Assembly (NCBI GenBank): GCA_028564675.1
Contig: JAOVVO010000316.1
Location: forward strand, 24,027-88,026
Direction of reading: 5' to 3'
From: Onchocerca lupi
Taxonomy: Eukaryota; Nematoda; Chromadorea; Rhabditida; Onchocercidae
DNA length: 64,000 nucleotides
This document shows, piece by piece, positions 1 through 13,020 of the stretch. The position numbers and the translations under genes were made by a program. Positions within the stretch are counted from its first letter, which is position 1. The number at the start of each line of letters is the position of its first letter. Under the pieces are notes generated by a model. That model had not been told where the DNA came from. It saw nothing but the letters and a program-made list of their open reading frames with translations, and made no database searches.

Positions 1-770
1 TCAAAATGCTTTTCGCACTGATAAAACTTTTTTTCGATCAGAAAAAGAAAATAATTTTTTCTTTTCAAAATTAAAATAATAAAATTTAGATAAAAAAGAT
101 AATATGTGTGATAATTGTGCAAACAATCTCTCTCATACTCAACTGATCATTTCTTAAAATTATTATTGTAAAAAAGAATATTTCCTTTTTCATACATTTC
201 TTATAAATTATATAAACATTTAAAAGCAACATCATATGAATAAATTGAAACTTAAATTCAATTTTAAACTCAAATTTAATCAATTTCTCAATTAATTCAA
301 ATTCAATTATTTCTAAAATAAATGCATCACGATGCTCCTTATTTCTGCTTATTTCTTTTCATTTCTCATTCCTATTTCTTGAAAAAAATTTTATTTTATA
401 GATAGTACTTAATTGAATTTGAATTGATCGAAAAATTAATTGAATTTGAATCCGAAAAAAAATTCAAATTCATTCTTATTTTCAGTTTGCAATTAATTAC
501 ATTCATTGATGATATCAGAAAAAGAATTCATTTGTAATAATAAAAATTGTAGTATCAATATGGAATTACCAATGACAAATAATTACAAAAACATGCTTAT
601 TGTAGCAGTTAAATTTAAATTCATCACAAATTAAATTTCCTAATTATTCTTCATACAAAATTATTCGATAAAAAGTGATTAATTATGGAAATATAAGAAA
701 TGAATTTGATCGTAAAACCCTTCAAATTATTATTACACTTACTTGCAAAAAGCTAATTAATCTAAAATAA
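1..770. other. AT-rich non-coding sequence at left edge
   Basis: No open frame here resembles a protein. It lies 3' of the minus-strand Frizzled-like gene, so part of it is probably that gene's 3' UTR. Confidence 0.6.
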
Positions 771-1637
771 TTAACAAAGTGGCCTTTGTTCCGGATACCT
801 TGACAAGGAATACGGATTACTCGCTGTTACGATATGTGATGGAATTGCCGGTTGAGGTATTTGTGGTGCAGCCGGTTGATAACCATGCTTGTCCAAAAGT
901 TGCAAACGATTTGCTTTAAAAATATTGAATAGAATTTGTACGAAACATCCGGCTGAAGCTAATATTCCAAGTAATGGATCAGCTAGAAGTTTTATTGCCG
1001 TTACTGTATTCCATCCGGTTATTGTAGGTGTCAGAAGATACTGTAGCGAACTAAGCAACAAAAATGCAGCTGCCATCGGATATAAACTTCCCAATAAACC
1101 GGCTGATGCAACAGAATGATCAGTAGCTGAAGCAGAACCTGACAAAAAAAAAAAAAAATTATTGATAAAAACTGGAAAATTATTTTTAGAGAATATTTTG
1201 AAAATTAAAATCTATTCCTTTCTAAAGATTTCAAAAGATTAAATTAAAAAAGAAACGTTACTTTTTCTTAATTAATCTAAAAGGTCGAAGAAAAAATTGA
1301 AATGAAAAGAGAAATTTTTGTATGAAAAATGATAATGATACGAGCAGGATGAATAAATTTATTAGCAGATATAAAAAAATACGTGAAAAATTAAAAAAAT
1401 ACATGAAATTCTACCAATTAATGCTAAACATCCGAAGAATAATGGTACCAATGAACATAGTAAAAGTATCAGTTCACGTAACGAAACGAAAACAGCTTCG
1501 ATAATTCGATTTCCGCCACCAACCAAACATATTCCCGATAATGGATCAGCTCGAATACTTTGCGCCATCAGAGCCAAAATTACAGCACCCAATGGTATTC
1601 CCCAAGCTAGCATATGAGTTCGAAGTAGCAACGAATC
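771..1637 (-). CDS. Frizzled/Smoothened-like 7TM protein, last two exons (about TM4-TM7 and tail)
   Basis: Two exons join in phase: 1637-1415 and 1138-771 (stop TAA at 771-773), with the intron donor after ATT-G and the acceptor before GT-TCT. The first exon encodes the family signature HMLAWGIPLG, a hydrophobic helix, RADPLSGICLVG, then another helix (about LREL to FFGCLALIG). The second carries a TM6-like helix (VASAGLLGSLYPMAAAFLLL), a short loop and a TM7-like helix (AIKLLADPLLGILASAGCF), followed by a 40-residue tail. In Frizzled/Smo proteins the WGIP and GD/DP-SGIC-VG motifs sit in TM4-5, which supports the family call. The KTxxxW Dishevelled-binding motif usually found just after TM7 is absent; FNIFKANRL occupies that place. 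I could not find exons for the cysteine-rich domain or TM1-3 upstream. It may be a divergent receptor, a truncated copy, or a gene with very small unrecognised exons. Confidence 0.6.
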
Positions 1638-1980
1638 CTTAAAATTCAATTCAATTTTCCATATTTTTCAATTTGAATTATGTGAATTATTCAACTATCG
1701 CGATTCAAATTGCATATTTTTATGCATTTCGAAAAAAAAGAAATAACGGAAGCTTGCTGGTTAAAATTCTATTTAACACATTCAAAACAATTTATTTCAT
1801 TTTTTTCTTTTCTTTTTTTATTGAAGATACAATAAAATAATTAATCATTCATTGCTTCCGCTTCTTTTCTTTTTCATTTTTTTCATTGTATTTATAAAAG
1901 AATGTGTCGTTTTATGGATAGATCAAAGACATAAGAAATAAGTATGAAATTTTTGGAAAAATACTATAAATTTCGATCGT

Positions 1981-2145
1981 TTATTTAAATAATAATTTAA
2001 AAAAAGACAAAAAATGAAAGTACATTAAATCAATCAAATTATCAATTTGTTGTGACATTTCTTTATGGAATGCAGGAATGTTTGCAGCATAAACAACAAA
2101 TTTCAGAAGCAAATATATGAGGAAAAAAGAAATGCTGTAATTCAT
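1981..2145 (-). CDS. Candidate 54-codon ORF with a signal-peptide-like N terminus
   Basis: ATG at 2145-2143 opens a frame beginning MNYSISFFLIYLLLKFVVYA, a good hydrophobic leader, followed by ANIPAFHKEM and a stop at 1981. It lies upstream of the Frizzled-like exons on the same strand, so it could be their first (leader) exon. The obvious donors leave phase 2, which does not match the phase-0 acceptor at 1637, so an extra exon would be needed. It may equally be chance in AT-rich DNA. Confidence 0.22.
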   Translation of the reverse strand: MNYSISFFLIYLLLKFVVYAANIPAFHKEMSQQIDNLIDLMYFHFLSFFKLLFK

Positions 2146-2209
2146 TGTCTTTTTTAATTAATCAATTTTTTCGCTTTTTTTTTTGAATCTATAAAATTAA
2201 GAATGATAA

Positions 2210-2460
2210 TTCACAGATAAAGATTTGATTTATTTGTATAAATTTAAATGAACAAATAATTTCATTGCCGGTAATATTGGAATTAAGTTTTTTTTATTTT
2301 ATCTCGATATAGGAAAGAAAGAATAAAAGTTAGGAGTAGTTTGTGGGTGAAGTTTTGATTTGCTTATATAAATTGAAATGGATAATAATTTTGTTTGCTG
2401 ATAGCATTCGAACTGGAATAATTTTCGAATTCGAATAATTTATCTCGTTGTAAAGAAAGA
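2210..2460. repeat. Degenerate tandem duplication, about 125-bp unit
   Basis: Two neighbouring stretches share an ordered set of blocks: GATTTGATTT / TTTTGATTTG, then TATAAATT-AAATG, then TTGC-G-TA, then a TTTATCTCG block and GAAAGAAAGA-TAAAA-TTAGGA. Identity is moderate. The possible third exon of the cysteine-rich gene falls inside this repeat, which weakens that exon. Confidence 0.45.
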
Positions 2461-3527
2461 GTAAAAATTAGGAAATACCAAAATATGATCCGATATTGTT
2501 ATCTCGTAAATAATTGAGTCCATAAAAAAAAAAAAAAAAAAAAAAAATAAATTTCACATCACATTATATTTGAATTGGTTTAAAAAAAAGAAAAAAAAAT
2601 GCTTGATTTTTAATTAAGTTCAGGAAAAAAATCGAATTCTGAAAAGCAAAAATAAACATTTTCTCTTCTTTAAACCTATCAAATATTATCTTTAGATCTA
2701 GAAATATTCTGGAAAAAAAATCATCTAAATTTTAAAATTAGAACTTAAAACTTTAAAATTAAATTTAAACTGTAATTATATTTTCTTTTAATTATAAAAT
2801 ACCTTTTCTAGGGCAACAAACTCCATTTTGTTTAGTATCGCTAAATCCAATCGATTGAATGCATTCATATCCTTCCGGACAATTGTTCTCATCGTCGAAT
2901 GTACAACAAAATACCGGTCCGTCACTACCGTATAATATCGATCGATATCCGGCACCATCCGGAAGTGGACATGTAAACGGTGGTCCGAGCATGCCAGTAC
3001 TAGCATCTATCAACGATAAACATATCCAACCATTGGAATCACTTTTTCTTCTGCATTGCTGTATTTAACTTTTTTTTAAATATTTTTTTTCTGTTTTTCG
3101 AATTTTCATCTATTTCACCGTATAATTATTCATTCAATTTAAACAATACTTCATCTTTCTTATCTTCCAATTTACAAATATCCAAATATCGGTAATCATA
3201 TTTTTTCCGTCCTCATATTTCAATTTTCGTCACATTTTTTTTTCTTTTGGAATTTCAAATTCCAGTTTTAAAATATTTTTCATCATGTTTTTTTTATTCA
3301 ATTTTAAATCTATCTATTTCAATTTTAAGTCTGTGTATAAATTTCAGTCATGTTTTTTTCATCTTCTAACGAAATTATCAAATATTTATAAACCTAATAC
3401 TATCTTGTGGACAAGCACATCGTCCACCACGACATATTGCGCCTGGCCATCGTTTTTCACATTCATCACTTTTGCATTCCTTAGCTATCATCATTTTTGC
3501 TAAAGCAAGGATTGCGTATATCCACAT
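2330..3527 (-). CDS. Small secreted cysteine-rich protein (EB-module/lustrin-like)
   Basis: Exon 1 is 3527-3394, exon 2 is 3050-2803, and a possible exon 3 is 2412-2330. Junction phases agree throughout (phase 2, then phase 1), giving 154 residues. Exon 1 opens with a weak leader (MWIYAILALAKMMIA) and a six-cysteine-type segment KECKSDECEKRW ... CRGGRCACP, typical of nematode EB modules. Exon 2 has paired cysteines (FTCPLP, VFCCTF, NNCPEGYECI, GVCCP). Exon 3 is basic, lacks cysteines, and is the least certain; if it is wrong the gene continues elsewhere. An acceptor-like TTTTCAG at about 3563 could receive a spliced leader. The reading frame is ambiguous at the start of exon 1, where a second cysteine-bearing frame ends at a TAA. 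It could also be the extracellular part of the Frizzled-like gene downstream, though phases do not join directly. Likely secreted; function unknown. Confidence 0.5.
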
Positions 3528-6500
3528 CTAATTTCGTCTTTCTTTATCCTATAAAAAATCCTGAAAATAAACTTATTTATTTGTTGAGTGAGAAAAAAAA
3601 ATCTTTCTTATACCGGGAATGAATAAATAATGATGTTAATTTTTGATATTTCTAAATTTAGTGTTGCCAGATCGTTAGCTACTTTATATTATATCGGAAA
3701 TGGATAAAAGATCATTCAAACCAAATATTTCTATTTCCAGATTATATTCAAGCAAATAATCCAATCATATATCAATGATCTAACATTTATTCAATGATTG
3801 CTTTATTTACTGCTAATATGCTAATAGTGTTAAGATCTTTTTTTTTTTTTTTTTTTGCTTTCATAAATAATGATAAAATTAAAAAAGAAAAGAGCTATTT
3901 ATTAGTTTAAAAAAATTGCTAAAATAATTTTAGGAGAAAAATAAAAAATAAACAAATAAAATGAGAAAATGTTGAAATAGATGTCATATATCGATGAGAT
4001 GATGGCAATAAAAGTAGAAATTTTCGAGTGTTTGTATTGCCAAAAGAATATAAATGTATGTCTCTATGATATACGTAGAACACAGTATGATTATCGAGAA
4101 AAAAGGCGGAGAAGGCGGGGGAGCGGGAGTGCGGGAATACCGGTAAACGGGGAGAGATGATGGAAAGAAAGTTGAAATAACACCATGTCAGGAATGTATG
4201 ATGGATTTTTTTCTTTTTCTTTTTTTTTTTTTCGACTACACTTGCAGTAAACAAATCTTGTTTAAACATTTTATGATCATCGTGATGATGGAAATGATTA
4301 TTGACATTTTTAAACTTTAATGAAATATTGTTGATGAGCAATAGATATTGATGATTTGAATATTAACAAAAATATATATATATATATTTATTTTAAAATT
4401 GAAATAAAAAATATATATAAATAGTGCAGTAATAAAGAGTGAAAAAAACAAAAAACTTCGTTGTAATGCTGTAAACATTTATCAAAGTACATATTGTTTA
4501 AAGATGAAGATATCGATTAATTTTTTTTCTTTTTTTTTTTTTTTTTTTCAAATTTTCCGTTTATTACCTGCTGACATGATAATAAAATATAATAAAAATT
4601 GTGATTAATACTAATGATATTAAAACATAATAAGAGCAATTAAAATAACTTAAAAGTAAAAATAAGTAATTAAATTAGTATCAAAATTATTACGGAATTG
4701 AATGAAAAAGATTGACAAATACTAGAATGTATTTATGACTTGAAGTACAATGGTATTTTGAATAAAAAAATTGCTAATTATTTCAATCTAGTAATAGTAT
4801 TAGTATTTGGTGAAAAATTTAAGGATTTGAAAAGAAAGAAATCAGAAAATGGTTTAGATAACCGGAAAAAACGAACAGAATAGAAAGAGATTCTGTTGGA
4901 AATCAAAAAAAAAAAAAAAAAAAAAAAATTGGAGTTTATGATCGAGAATATTTAAAAAATTTCGATCTGTAACATTTAATAAAGTTCCCAGTTAATTCTA
5001 AAAATGAAACCATTTAATTTTATCAACTTGATGTCACTTAATATCCTTGCTTCTAAATCGATGATAAAACCTCTTATCTTTTTATCTTAAACACCATTGA
5101 AATTAAACATACGAAATATTACATATTAATTTTAATAATTAGATTCTGCAAAAAGAATTATTTTGTGTAAAATTCATAAAACAAGACTTTTGCAAAAATT
5201 CTTAAAAAAAACAAGACCTTAATACAAAAATATTCTTATTTTTTTTATTTGGCTAAAAAGTTCAATATCAATCCATTAATGTTTAAAATACAATCGTAAA
5301 TTTAAATGATTTATTTCGTCAGTCTTTCCTCTGAATATTTTTTAATTTTAGAAAAAAATGTTGTGGTACTTTTTTTTTTTTGTTAAATTAATAAGCAAAG
5401 AAAACAGTTGCCTTTTTTTCCCTCAATCAACTGGCGATAAATTTAATTTGAGCGTTGTTTATGATTGGCAATGGATAAATTTTAATATTCCCTATGTTCG
5501 TTATTAGACATAAAACTTCAAAAAATCTTTTTTCTACTTTTGCATTGATTGATTTTATTTTTAAGAAATTTAATTTATAAAATAAATGTTTTTTTCCGAA
5601 CAATACTTCTGAACAAGCATATTGCTTGTGAGTAACGCTGAAATTATCAATTTCAGAAAATTTTTCCTCGTTTTTTTGTTTTTTATAAATTTAATCGTTT
5701 TAAATTCATTTTGCTAAAAAGAGTCAAATTTGAACGAAGATATATTTCTAACTTCAAAAGTCAGAGCAAAATAAGTAATACCAAATTTTTCCAAAAATTT
5801 CAATAACTATAACTTATAATAGCACTTGCAATAATAGTCACCATCCATTATATAATCTAATCAATTATATCGTCGTGAAGGGTATTAATTTAATGGAAAT
5901 TTTGAACAAATTTTCGGAGAAAAAGTTATTTATCATTTCCGAATTTACATCTCATTTCTACTGATAACCTAGTTAATGGTTAATGATTTCCAAAATATTT
6001 CTCACTTCGTAAAAGTAAAAAAAAAAAGGTATTTTTCATGTTGTTTGATGTTATAGTGCATGTTTTAATTGTTTAATTACATGTTTCATGCTTTAAATGC
6101 TGTTTTTGAATAAGAAGTTCAGTTTTATTAGATGATAGCGAAATTTCAATAAATAAATCAATATAATGGCAGATGAACTTTGTCATAATTTTTGGACTTT
6201 GTCAAATTTATATAAAAGTTGTACCGCATATTGATGGTATCGATATTAATTGCTAATTTGTTGAGAATATGAAATAACTAAATTTAATTGAAATAAAAAT
6301 GTCGATGAAACATTTCGATTATTAGTGGAATAAAATTACCCATTTCTGAGGTATAATCTTTTAACAATATTTAATCTCATCAGCAATAATTGAGATGCAA
6401 AACTAAGTTGTAACAAACTACTGTAAAATAATATTCACCGTACTGATTTATATAATGCTTAACTTTTATAGGTTATTGTTTGACCAATAAAGGTTGTCAA

Positions 6501-8193
6501 CTATGCAAATTATCATTAATCTTGACTCATATAAATTATCAGTTAACTCAAATAAGTTGTTGATTACATTGTTGCTACTGTATTACTTAAGTTATACAAA
6601 TCTTTTCACATCATTGTAAATACGAATTCGAAATCATAGAATGTATCTCGAAATTGCTCCGGTCAATATATAGAATATTTATCACTGATTAGATGATAAG
6701 GTTTCTTTGCACGGTATCATCGAGTATTTCTCAGTGATAAAATTTTGTCCATCAAATTTTATCACTTAAATGCTGCAATCCTTGAAGCAATATTATGATG
6801 AGGAATGTAATTGAGGTAGAGAGGAAGAGAAAGAAAAAAGTAGTATTTTTAGGAATTTTAAAAGGATGAAAGAACAAAAAGTTTGATGGATAAGAGTGAT
6901 TAACGAGCTTCTTTTTTAAAATTTAGTTTACTTGAGTGGTAAATCCCTAAACATTGTTCTGATACTTGACGTACATTGATCCTTTTCCTCAAATTTCCTA
7001 AAAATTTCTTCATTTCTTTTGGATTAAGAGTTGAATGAATTGTAAAATCGGTTCAACTAATTGGAAGAAAAAATAAAACATTGTCACGATATGTGGAACA
7101 ATTCCTGTAATTGATGAAACTAATTCAGATTTTTACATTCGTTCTACTTGATATATTTTATTCATTCTGTTTAGCATATTTCAGGTCAAATTTGGTCAAA
7201 TTTAAAGTTTTCTCCAACTTCAAATGATCCAGTTACTTTCGTTATGTCTATATAAGCATCATTTTTACAGGCTTTTGTATGATTTTATCATGATTGTTGA
7301 TATAAATAAAATAAATTTGCATGTTTAACGAATTTTGAACTTATTTTTTATCTTGAATTAAATATTTGTTATCAAATATATTCATTTAATGGAAAGTTTC
7401 AAATATTTTATCTTGGACAGATTAAATACACAACTATTTCATTGATTCAATGTTCATTTTCATTTAATTGAAATTTCATTTTCTTCTTTCTTTGCAATAG
7501 AAAAAATAATGAAAAATGAAATATTTGAAAAAAAGAAATTCTTTGCTAGCAAAAAGTAAATTTATAATATCAAAAGTTTTATTAACTAATTTTTTTCTTT
7601 TCAAAATTTATTTATCGATTTTTTCCACTTTCTTTCGTCCACTTCATTTTAACTTTTTTCCTTTGACTTAAATTTCTTCTTTTTTCTTTTTTTATTTTAA
7701 CTATTAGTCTTCGATCTTTTTGCATTCATCAGCATATACATCATCATCATCCTAACGAGTTGGCATGTTATATTTTAACGAACATTTTAAAGCTTGTTCT
7801 TCCATCTTCTCATCAACAAACATTCCACGAAACATTCAAAGCAACCAAACAGACACATACAAACATACACAAACATACACAAACATACACACACACACAC
7901 ACACACACATACATACATTCAAACAAACTAATACTTTTCTACAATGTGTACTTCTTGCTGATTTTATTATTTTCGAATTTTATCTATTGCAATGTGTGTT
8001 AGACTACTTCTTTCGTTTTATCACAAACTATTTTAATTGTTTGCCAAAAACTTTGAGTTCTTTTTTTTCTTAAAACAAGTCAAAATTTTCAAAACTTATC
8101 TTTCAATGATTGCAAAAATTCGACAATTATTATAAATGTTTTTTTGAAAAAAAGATGTGATAATTAGATCGAATATAAATTTGATAAATTATG
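3528..8193. other. Gene-poor intergenic region
   Basis: Nothing here reads as a conserved protein. The few longer frames are low-complexity translations of T/C- or A-rich tracts (for example 3919-4341). It holds homopolymers near 3838-3856, 4530-4548 and 4905-4928, and a CA-rich microsatellite near 7850-7915. Confidence 0.6.
7850..7915. repeat. CA-rich microsatellite
   Basis: Repeats of ACAAACATAC pass into a pure (AC)n run and then CATACATA. It lies in the long intergenic spacer about 700 bp before the MOLO1-like gene. Confidence 0.85.
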
Positions 8194-8225
8194 ATAACCA
8201 TGTTATAAACATATAACATGGTTAT
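8194..8225. repeat. Perfect 13-bp inverted repeat, 6-nt loop
   Basis: Arms ATAACCATGTTAT (8194-8206) and ATAACATGGTTAT (8213-8225) flank AAACAT. Allowing one mismatch the arms extend to about 19 bp. It lies about 360 bp upstream of the MOLO1-like start codon. Confidence 0.85.
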
Positions 8226-8582
8226 GATAATTAGATCATATATGAAGTAATTTAATACTAATTATGAATGATGATTGGTTTGGAATTTCAAGTAAGTTGA
8301 TATTTATGAAAATATGCGTTATTGTTATTTTTTAATATAATATAAAGATTATTTTATCATTTCCTTTTTTATTTTTCTGGAAAATTTATCCTAATTAATA
8401 TGATATTGCTAGTTCGAAATATTTGTTATTTGTAAATTTATCAATTTTTTCTCTTTTAAATTTCAGATAAATTAGTATTTATGAAATATGCAATTTATTA
8501 TTACTGTTATTTGTCGTTTACATAATACGAGAATGCGAGTTTATCTGAAATCGTCGAAAATTTCCTGTCGTAAAATTTTACT

Positions 8583-11389
8583 ATGAAACGAAATTCATTG
8601 ACCGTAATTCAAATAATGGTCATATTATCATGTTCTAAAATAAGCCTAACACATTGGACAAGCTCAGCATATCCTGATTTACGTGGTCCTACCGTATCAA
8701 AATGTGATGTCCAAATTTCACCCGGTGAACAGTACTACATTTGTGATCCTGATCATGTACTTAATGCTTCTGAAGGTTTATTTAATTGGCATTTTCTCAA
8801 ATTACAAATTTTCATTCTAAAAGAAGAGAGAGAAAAGAAAAAGCCAGGTTATACCCAAGTTTTAAGTGTTTTTACACCAAATTAAAACGAGAAAAATAAT
8901 GACCAAGTAATATTAAAGTTCTAAGTATCTTTAACTAAAATTATTATTTAATCGAAAAAAAAAGATAATTATTGCAGAATTTTTTGCATTAAAAAGTTTT
9001 AATTAAGCTTGCAATGCTTAATTACATAGTCATTTAATGATTTTCTTTTAAAAAGAACTATGAATTTTTAATCGAAACTAGAAGATTTTTAATCTTCCAG
9101 TTTTTAAATTTTTGATTAATTTTATTGAATTAATTTTTAAAGTATCAATTCTTTTCCAGCACGATTATTAAATCAACAACTTCATAATTTAACCGTTGGT
9201 ACACCATGTCACTGTCAACGACGATCACAATGTACGACAGGTGAAGATGTAAATAATCCGTTTCATGGATTTGTTGTTTCAGTCGCATTGGTCAACAATT
9301 TACAAATGACCATTCACAGTCCATCCGAACAGTTCAGCCTTTTAAAACTTTCCATTTCAAATAAATTATATAATATAATCTTATTTTCTCTAATTTTTAA
9401 TTTTTTTATTTTTAAATTCAAATTATTTATTTGAATTTCCAAAACATATATAAATAAAAACTTAGTATAATATTATAATAATTTGTCAAATTTTTAAGTA
9501 CTTGACAATTTTTTTTGTTAATAAGTAAAATATTAAAAATATTATTGCAGAAATTTAAATTTTGCAGAAGTTAATTCATACAATTATTTTTCAATATTAA
9601 GTTTTTTTTTTAGTTTGATGAACTTATGCAGAATTGGATAAAAATTTTTTTCTTGTTATTATTTATATATGGTTTTTAATCGTATTTAATTTATTCGAAT
9701 GTATCAAAAATATTTGTCTACGAGATTTAATTTTTATTTGCAAAAGTTTAATTTAGTAATTTGATTTTTTTTAATGAAAGCTTTTTTTTTTCATTTTGAA
9801 CTTTTAAACGGAAATTTCATTAATTAAAAACATATAAAATTACATGGGATGATTGGCAGCTTATCGTCATGTAACTGATATTTGTTTTCAATTTATTCAA
9901 GAATGAGAAGAAAACTAATTAACAAAATTTTTGTAGAACTTTTTTTCAAATGAAATGAGGAATAAGGTAACAATACTTAATTTAGGATTGAATAATTAAA
10001 TTTTGAAGAATTAACTGCTTAAATTTTTCTTAATTTTATGATGAAATTTTACAGACAATTAAGAGATCGAGCGGAGGGTTTTTGTCGTACGCTTGAAGGA
10101 CGCTGGGCACTCGGCGACTGTGGCAATTCAGTGCTTATATTTATATGGAAACATTATAAAAAAGTAAGCTTATCTATTTATTTCTTTTACACCTTTTTGC
10201 GCTAACTTGCATAGTGTAAAACAGTTAACATTGTTTTGGATATAAATTATTGATTGATGAAAGATAGCAATGATGAAACATTTGTGACTCAAGCAATAAA
10301 AATGTAATTGCAATTTTAATTTTAAGATAATTATTTGGCCAGCACGACTTGCTCAACGATATGTTACGACTAGAGAAAGACGAAAAATTTTAGATGATGT
10401 AAATAATTTGATACAAACTGATAAATGGTATGAGGCGCTTAAACGGGTCATCGGTAAATTGATATATGAATTATTGATTAATTTTTAGAATTTGAAATAA
10501 GCAAAAGTTGTTTCAGTCTTGCTTTTTGCACCTCAAATAGTCATGAAATTAATAATGAAATATTGATATTTTGATTTTTATTTAAGCATAAAATATCGCC
10601 GAATAAAATCGGCATATGATTGTAATCTAAAATTTAATAATTAAATGATTTGTTTACTTTTTTTACAAATTATTCATGATTACATATAATACTTTCGTTC
10701 CATAGCACATTAAATCTCTTGAAATATAATCATCCGATCACTTGTCAGTTTTATCTTCTTTTTTCAAGTTTCTTTGTTTAACTTTTTTTTTTCACAAAAA
10801 TTCTGTTTTGTTTTTTTTTCTTTCTTTCAGCAGCTTTACACGATGAATTAAAGGGTGAACCGGAAGTCCGTATCGATACGGGTACATTATCATTAATTAT
10901 TGCTGTGGGTGTTGCTGTTTTACTTACTATTATGATTACATGTAAGTAGATGGTGATTAATTTGAAGATTTTTGAAGAAAAAATTTTGAAACTTTACATT
11001 TGGCACCAAGTTTTAAATTCTATTCAAATAAAGAATAATAAATTTCAATGTGTTTGAATTTGTAATTAGTTTTCAAAAATTGATAAAAATTCAATTTTTG
11101 TATTTTTCAATTCAATTACTTATCTTTTTAAATTCAATTATTGTATTAACATAAATTGTATTAATTAGGTTGTGTATGTGCATTCCGTTGCTGTGGCAAT
11201 ATGCGATCAGATCAGTTAGATCGATTAGGTAAACCATTGCAACGAATTGATAGTCTTCGAGCTCAAATTGTACGACATGGCATACAACTGAGGCGGTCCT
11301 TCTCGAGATCACCAAAATTTGGAAGTTTTCGAGAATGTTCATTGAATAGTTCATTTATTAGCGATGCTGGAAATGCAACAATTGTTTGA
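8583..11389 (+). CDS. MOLO1-like auxiliary subunit of levamisole-type acetylcholine receptors
   Basis: Six exons join in phase: 8583-8775, 9160-9331, 10055-10163, 10327-10453, 10831-10941, 11169-11389 (310 residues). Residues 1-22 or so are a signal peptide. The extracellular globular domain spans about 25-215: DPDHVLNASEARLL, TPCHCQRRSQC, GFVVSVALVNNLQM, AEGFCRTLEGRWALGDCGNS, IWKHYKK and WPARLAQRYVTTRERRKIL. These match the MOLO1 family, related to TPM-type domains. One membrane helix follows (about 218-240, LIIAVGVAVLLTIMITC), then a cysteine cluster (CCVCAFRCC) and a 70-residue cytoplasmic tail rich in Arg and Ser. In C. elegans MOLO-1 is a single-pass positive modulator of levamisole-sensitive receptors on body muscle. 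The worm has several paralogues, so exact orthology is not claimed. The CAG-CAG acceptor at exon 5 could shift by one alanine codon. Confidence 0.88.
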
Positions 11390-12750
11390 TCCAAATATTT
11401 GAACTAATACTTATTGATTGATGTTTGAGAGAAATCTATATTTGATTCGAATGCTTTCATAAATATATAAAATTATCAGAGATATGAAATATCTATAACC
11501 TTAGTTATCATTTTCCTTTTTAACAACAGTAAATTAAATTTTGGCAGAAAAATAATAAGGAAAGAGGAAAAAGGCATAGATAAGAATGCATTGTATTATT
11601 TTTTATTGCTTATGAATGGAAGATTTGATTATTTACAATTGATTTTAAAATTAGTAAGATTTTTTCTTACAAATAACAAGCAACGATATTTTACTATTTA
11701 AAAAAAAAAGAAGCAATTGGCATATTTCAAAACAATTAGCGTATTTAAAATAAGATTTATTTTTCGAAAAATTTCTTGATTGAATTCTGAAATCAAAAAA
11801 TCAATTGTATTTCTCGTCGTATATTTTTTTGGACAAAATTGTATTAAAAATTGCTCAATACTTTCTTGTATATACATATGTTATTTGGTCAGTCGTTACT
11901 TATTTGGAAATAAAATTTGGATTTAAATTTTACGAATTTTTGAATCTTCATCATTCATTACTTCATAATTTACATATCCAAAAATTTTTATTATTTCTGA
12001 ATAGCAATTTGTTTATGGACTTTTGTAGGATATCAATTAAAGTGATATGAAATTACTGAAAATCATAGATTTAATTAAGCAAACTTCGAATAAATACTCA
12101 TAATGCTTATATTTCAATTCGTTAGGATTTGCATTACATAAAACTTATAACTTGACTCTTGAGGAAAAAAATTCGTCATTCAATAATTTTTTTCACAATC
12201 TTTTTTCCCTTCATTTTCAAAAAAAAAACTTCACAAAGCAAATTTTTTTACTTTACAAAAAATTTTTCAAATTTTTTGAACACCCCTATTACTTTTTCAA
12301 AAACTAAGAGTTTTGCTAATAAGCTAAATGGCTAAACAAAATGTTTGCAATTCGTCAGTTAGTCTTAACAAAACAAATTTTAGTAATGAAAGAGAAATTT
12401 TTTTTCAATCAGAAAGAAAGAGAAAAAAAGAAAGAAAAGGATGAAAAGAATGAAATAAAAATAAAAAGTGAGAAATGTTAAAAGATGTTGTCATTAATAT
12501 CTGTCAAGTTTTGAAAGGTTTATTTTTCTTCCTTCGCATTTGTTCCAATGACTGAAATAATTTCAACGATTTATGTATTTCATCTATCTTACCGTATTTC
12601 TAATCTTATTTTTTCTTATAATCAAACAAAACGATGTCATATGCATTTCTAAATTGAGATGGGCATAGCAGTATCGTTTGCAAATTATACTATTGAATGG
12701 AAATAAATAATAGATATATTACTTAAAATAGAAATATATATTTGTATTAC

Positions 12751-12970
12751 GCGCGAAATCTATGATTTTAGGCTTAATCAAATACACAGAATAAAAGTCT
12801 ATCATTCCAGTTGCACGATTTATTCAATTAAATAATTAAATAAATAATCGTCGGCAAAGGAAAGTATTACTGCAATATGTATAATGCATGAAATCGATGA
12901 TTTTAGGTATTAATAAACTATGCAGAAATAAGAGTCTATCGCATAATTTATTAAAATTGAGTAATTAAGT
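12751..12970. repeat. Imperfect tandem duplication, about 137-bp spacing
   Basis: The block GAAATCTATGATTTTAGG ... CAGAATAAAAGTCTATC ... TTTATTCAATTAAATAATTAA recurs as GAAATCGATGATTTTAGG ... CAGAAATAAGAGTCTATC ... TTTATTAAAATTGAGTAATTAA. The second copy starts near 12888. Confidence 0.6.
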
Positions 12971-13020
12971 GAAGTAAAAATCCGACAATTCAGTTGAGCA
13001 GTAGTCTTTTCCATGAACTG

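Noticed and set aside
3919..4341. 140-codon minus-strand ORF
   Set aside because: Its product is Lys/Phe/His-rich low complexity derived from homopolymer and AT-rich DNA, with no recognisable motif or splice context.
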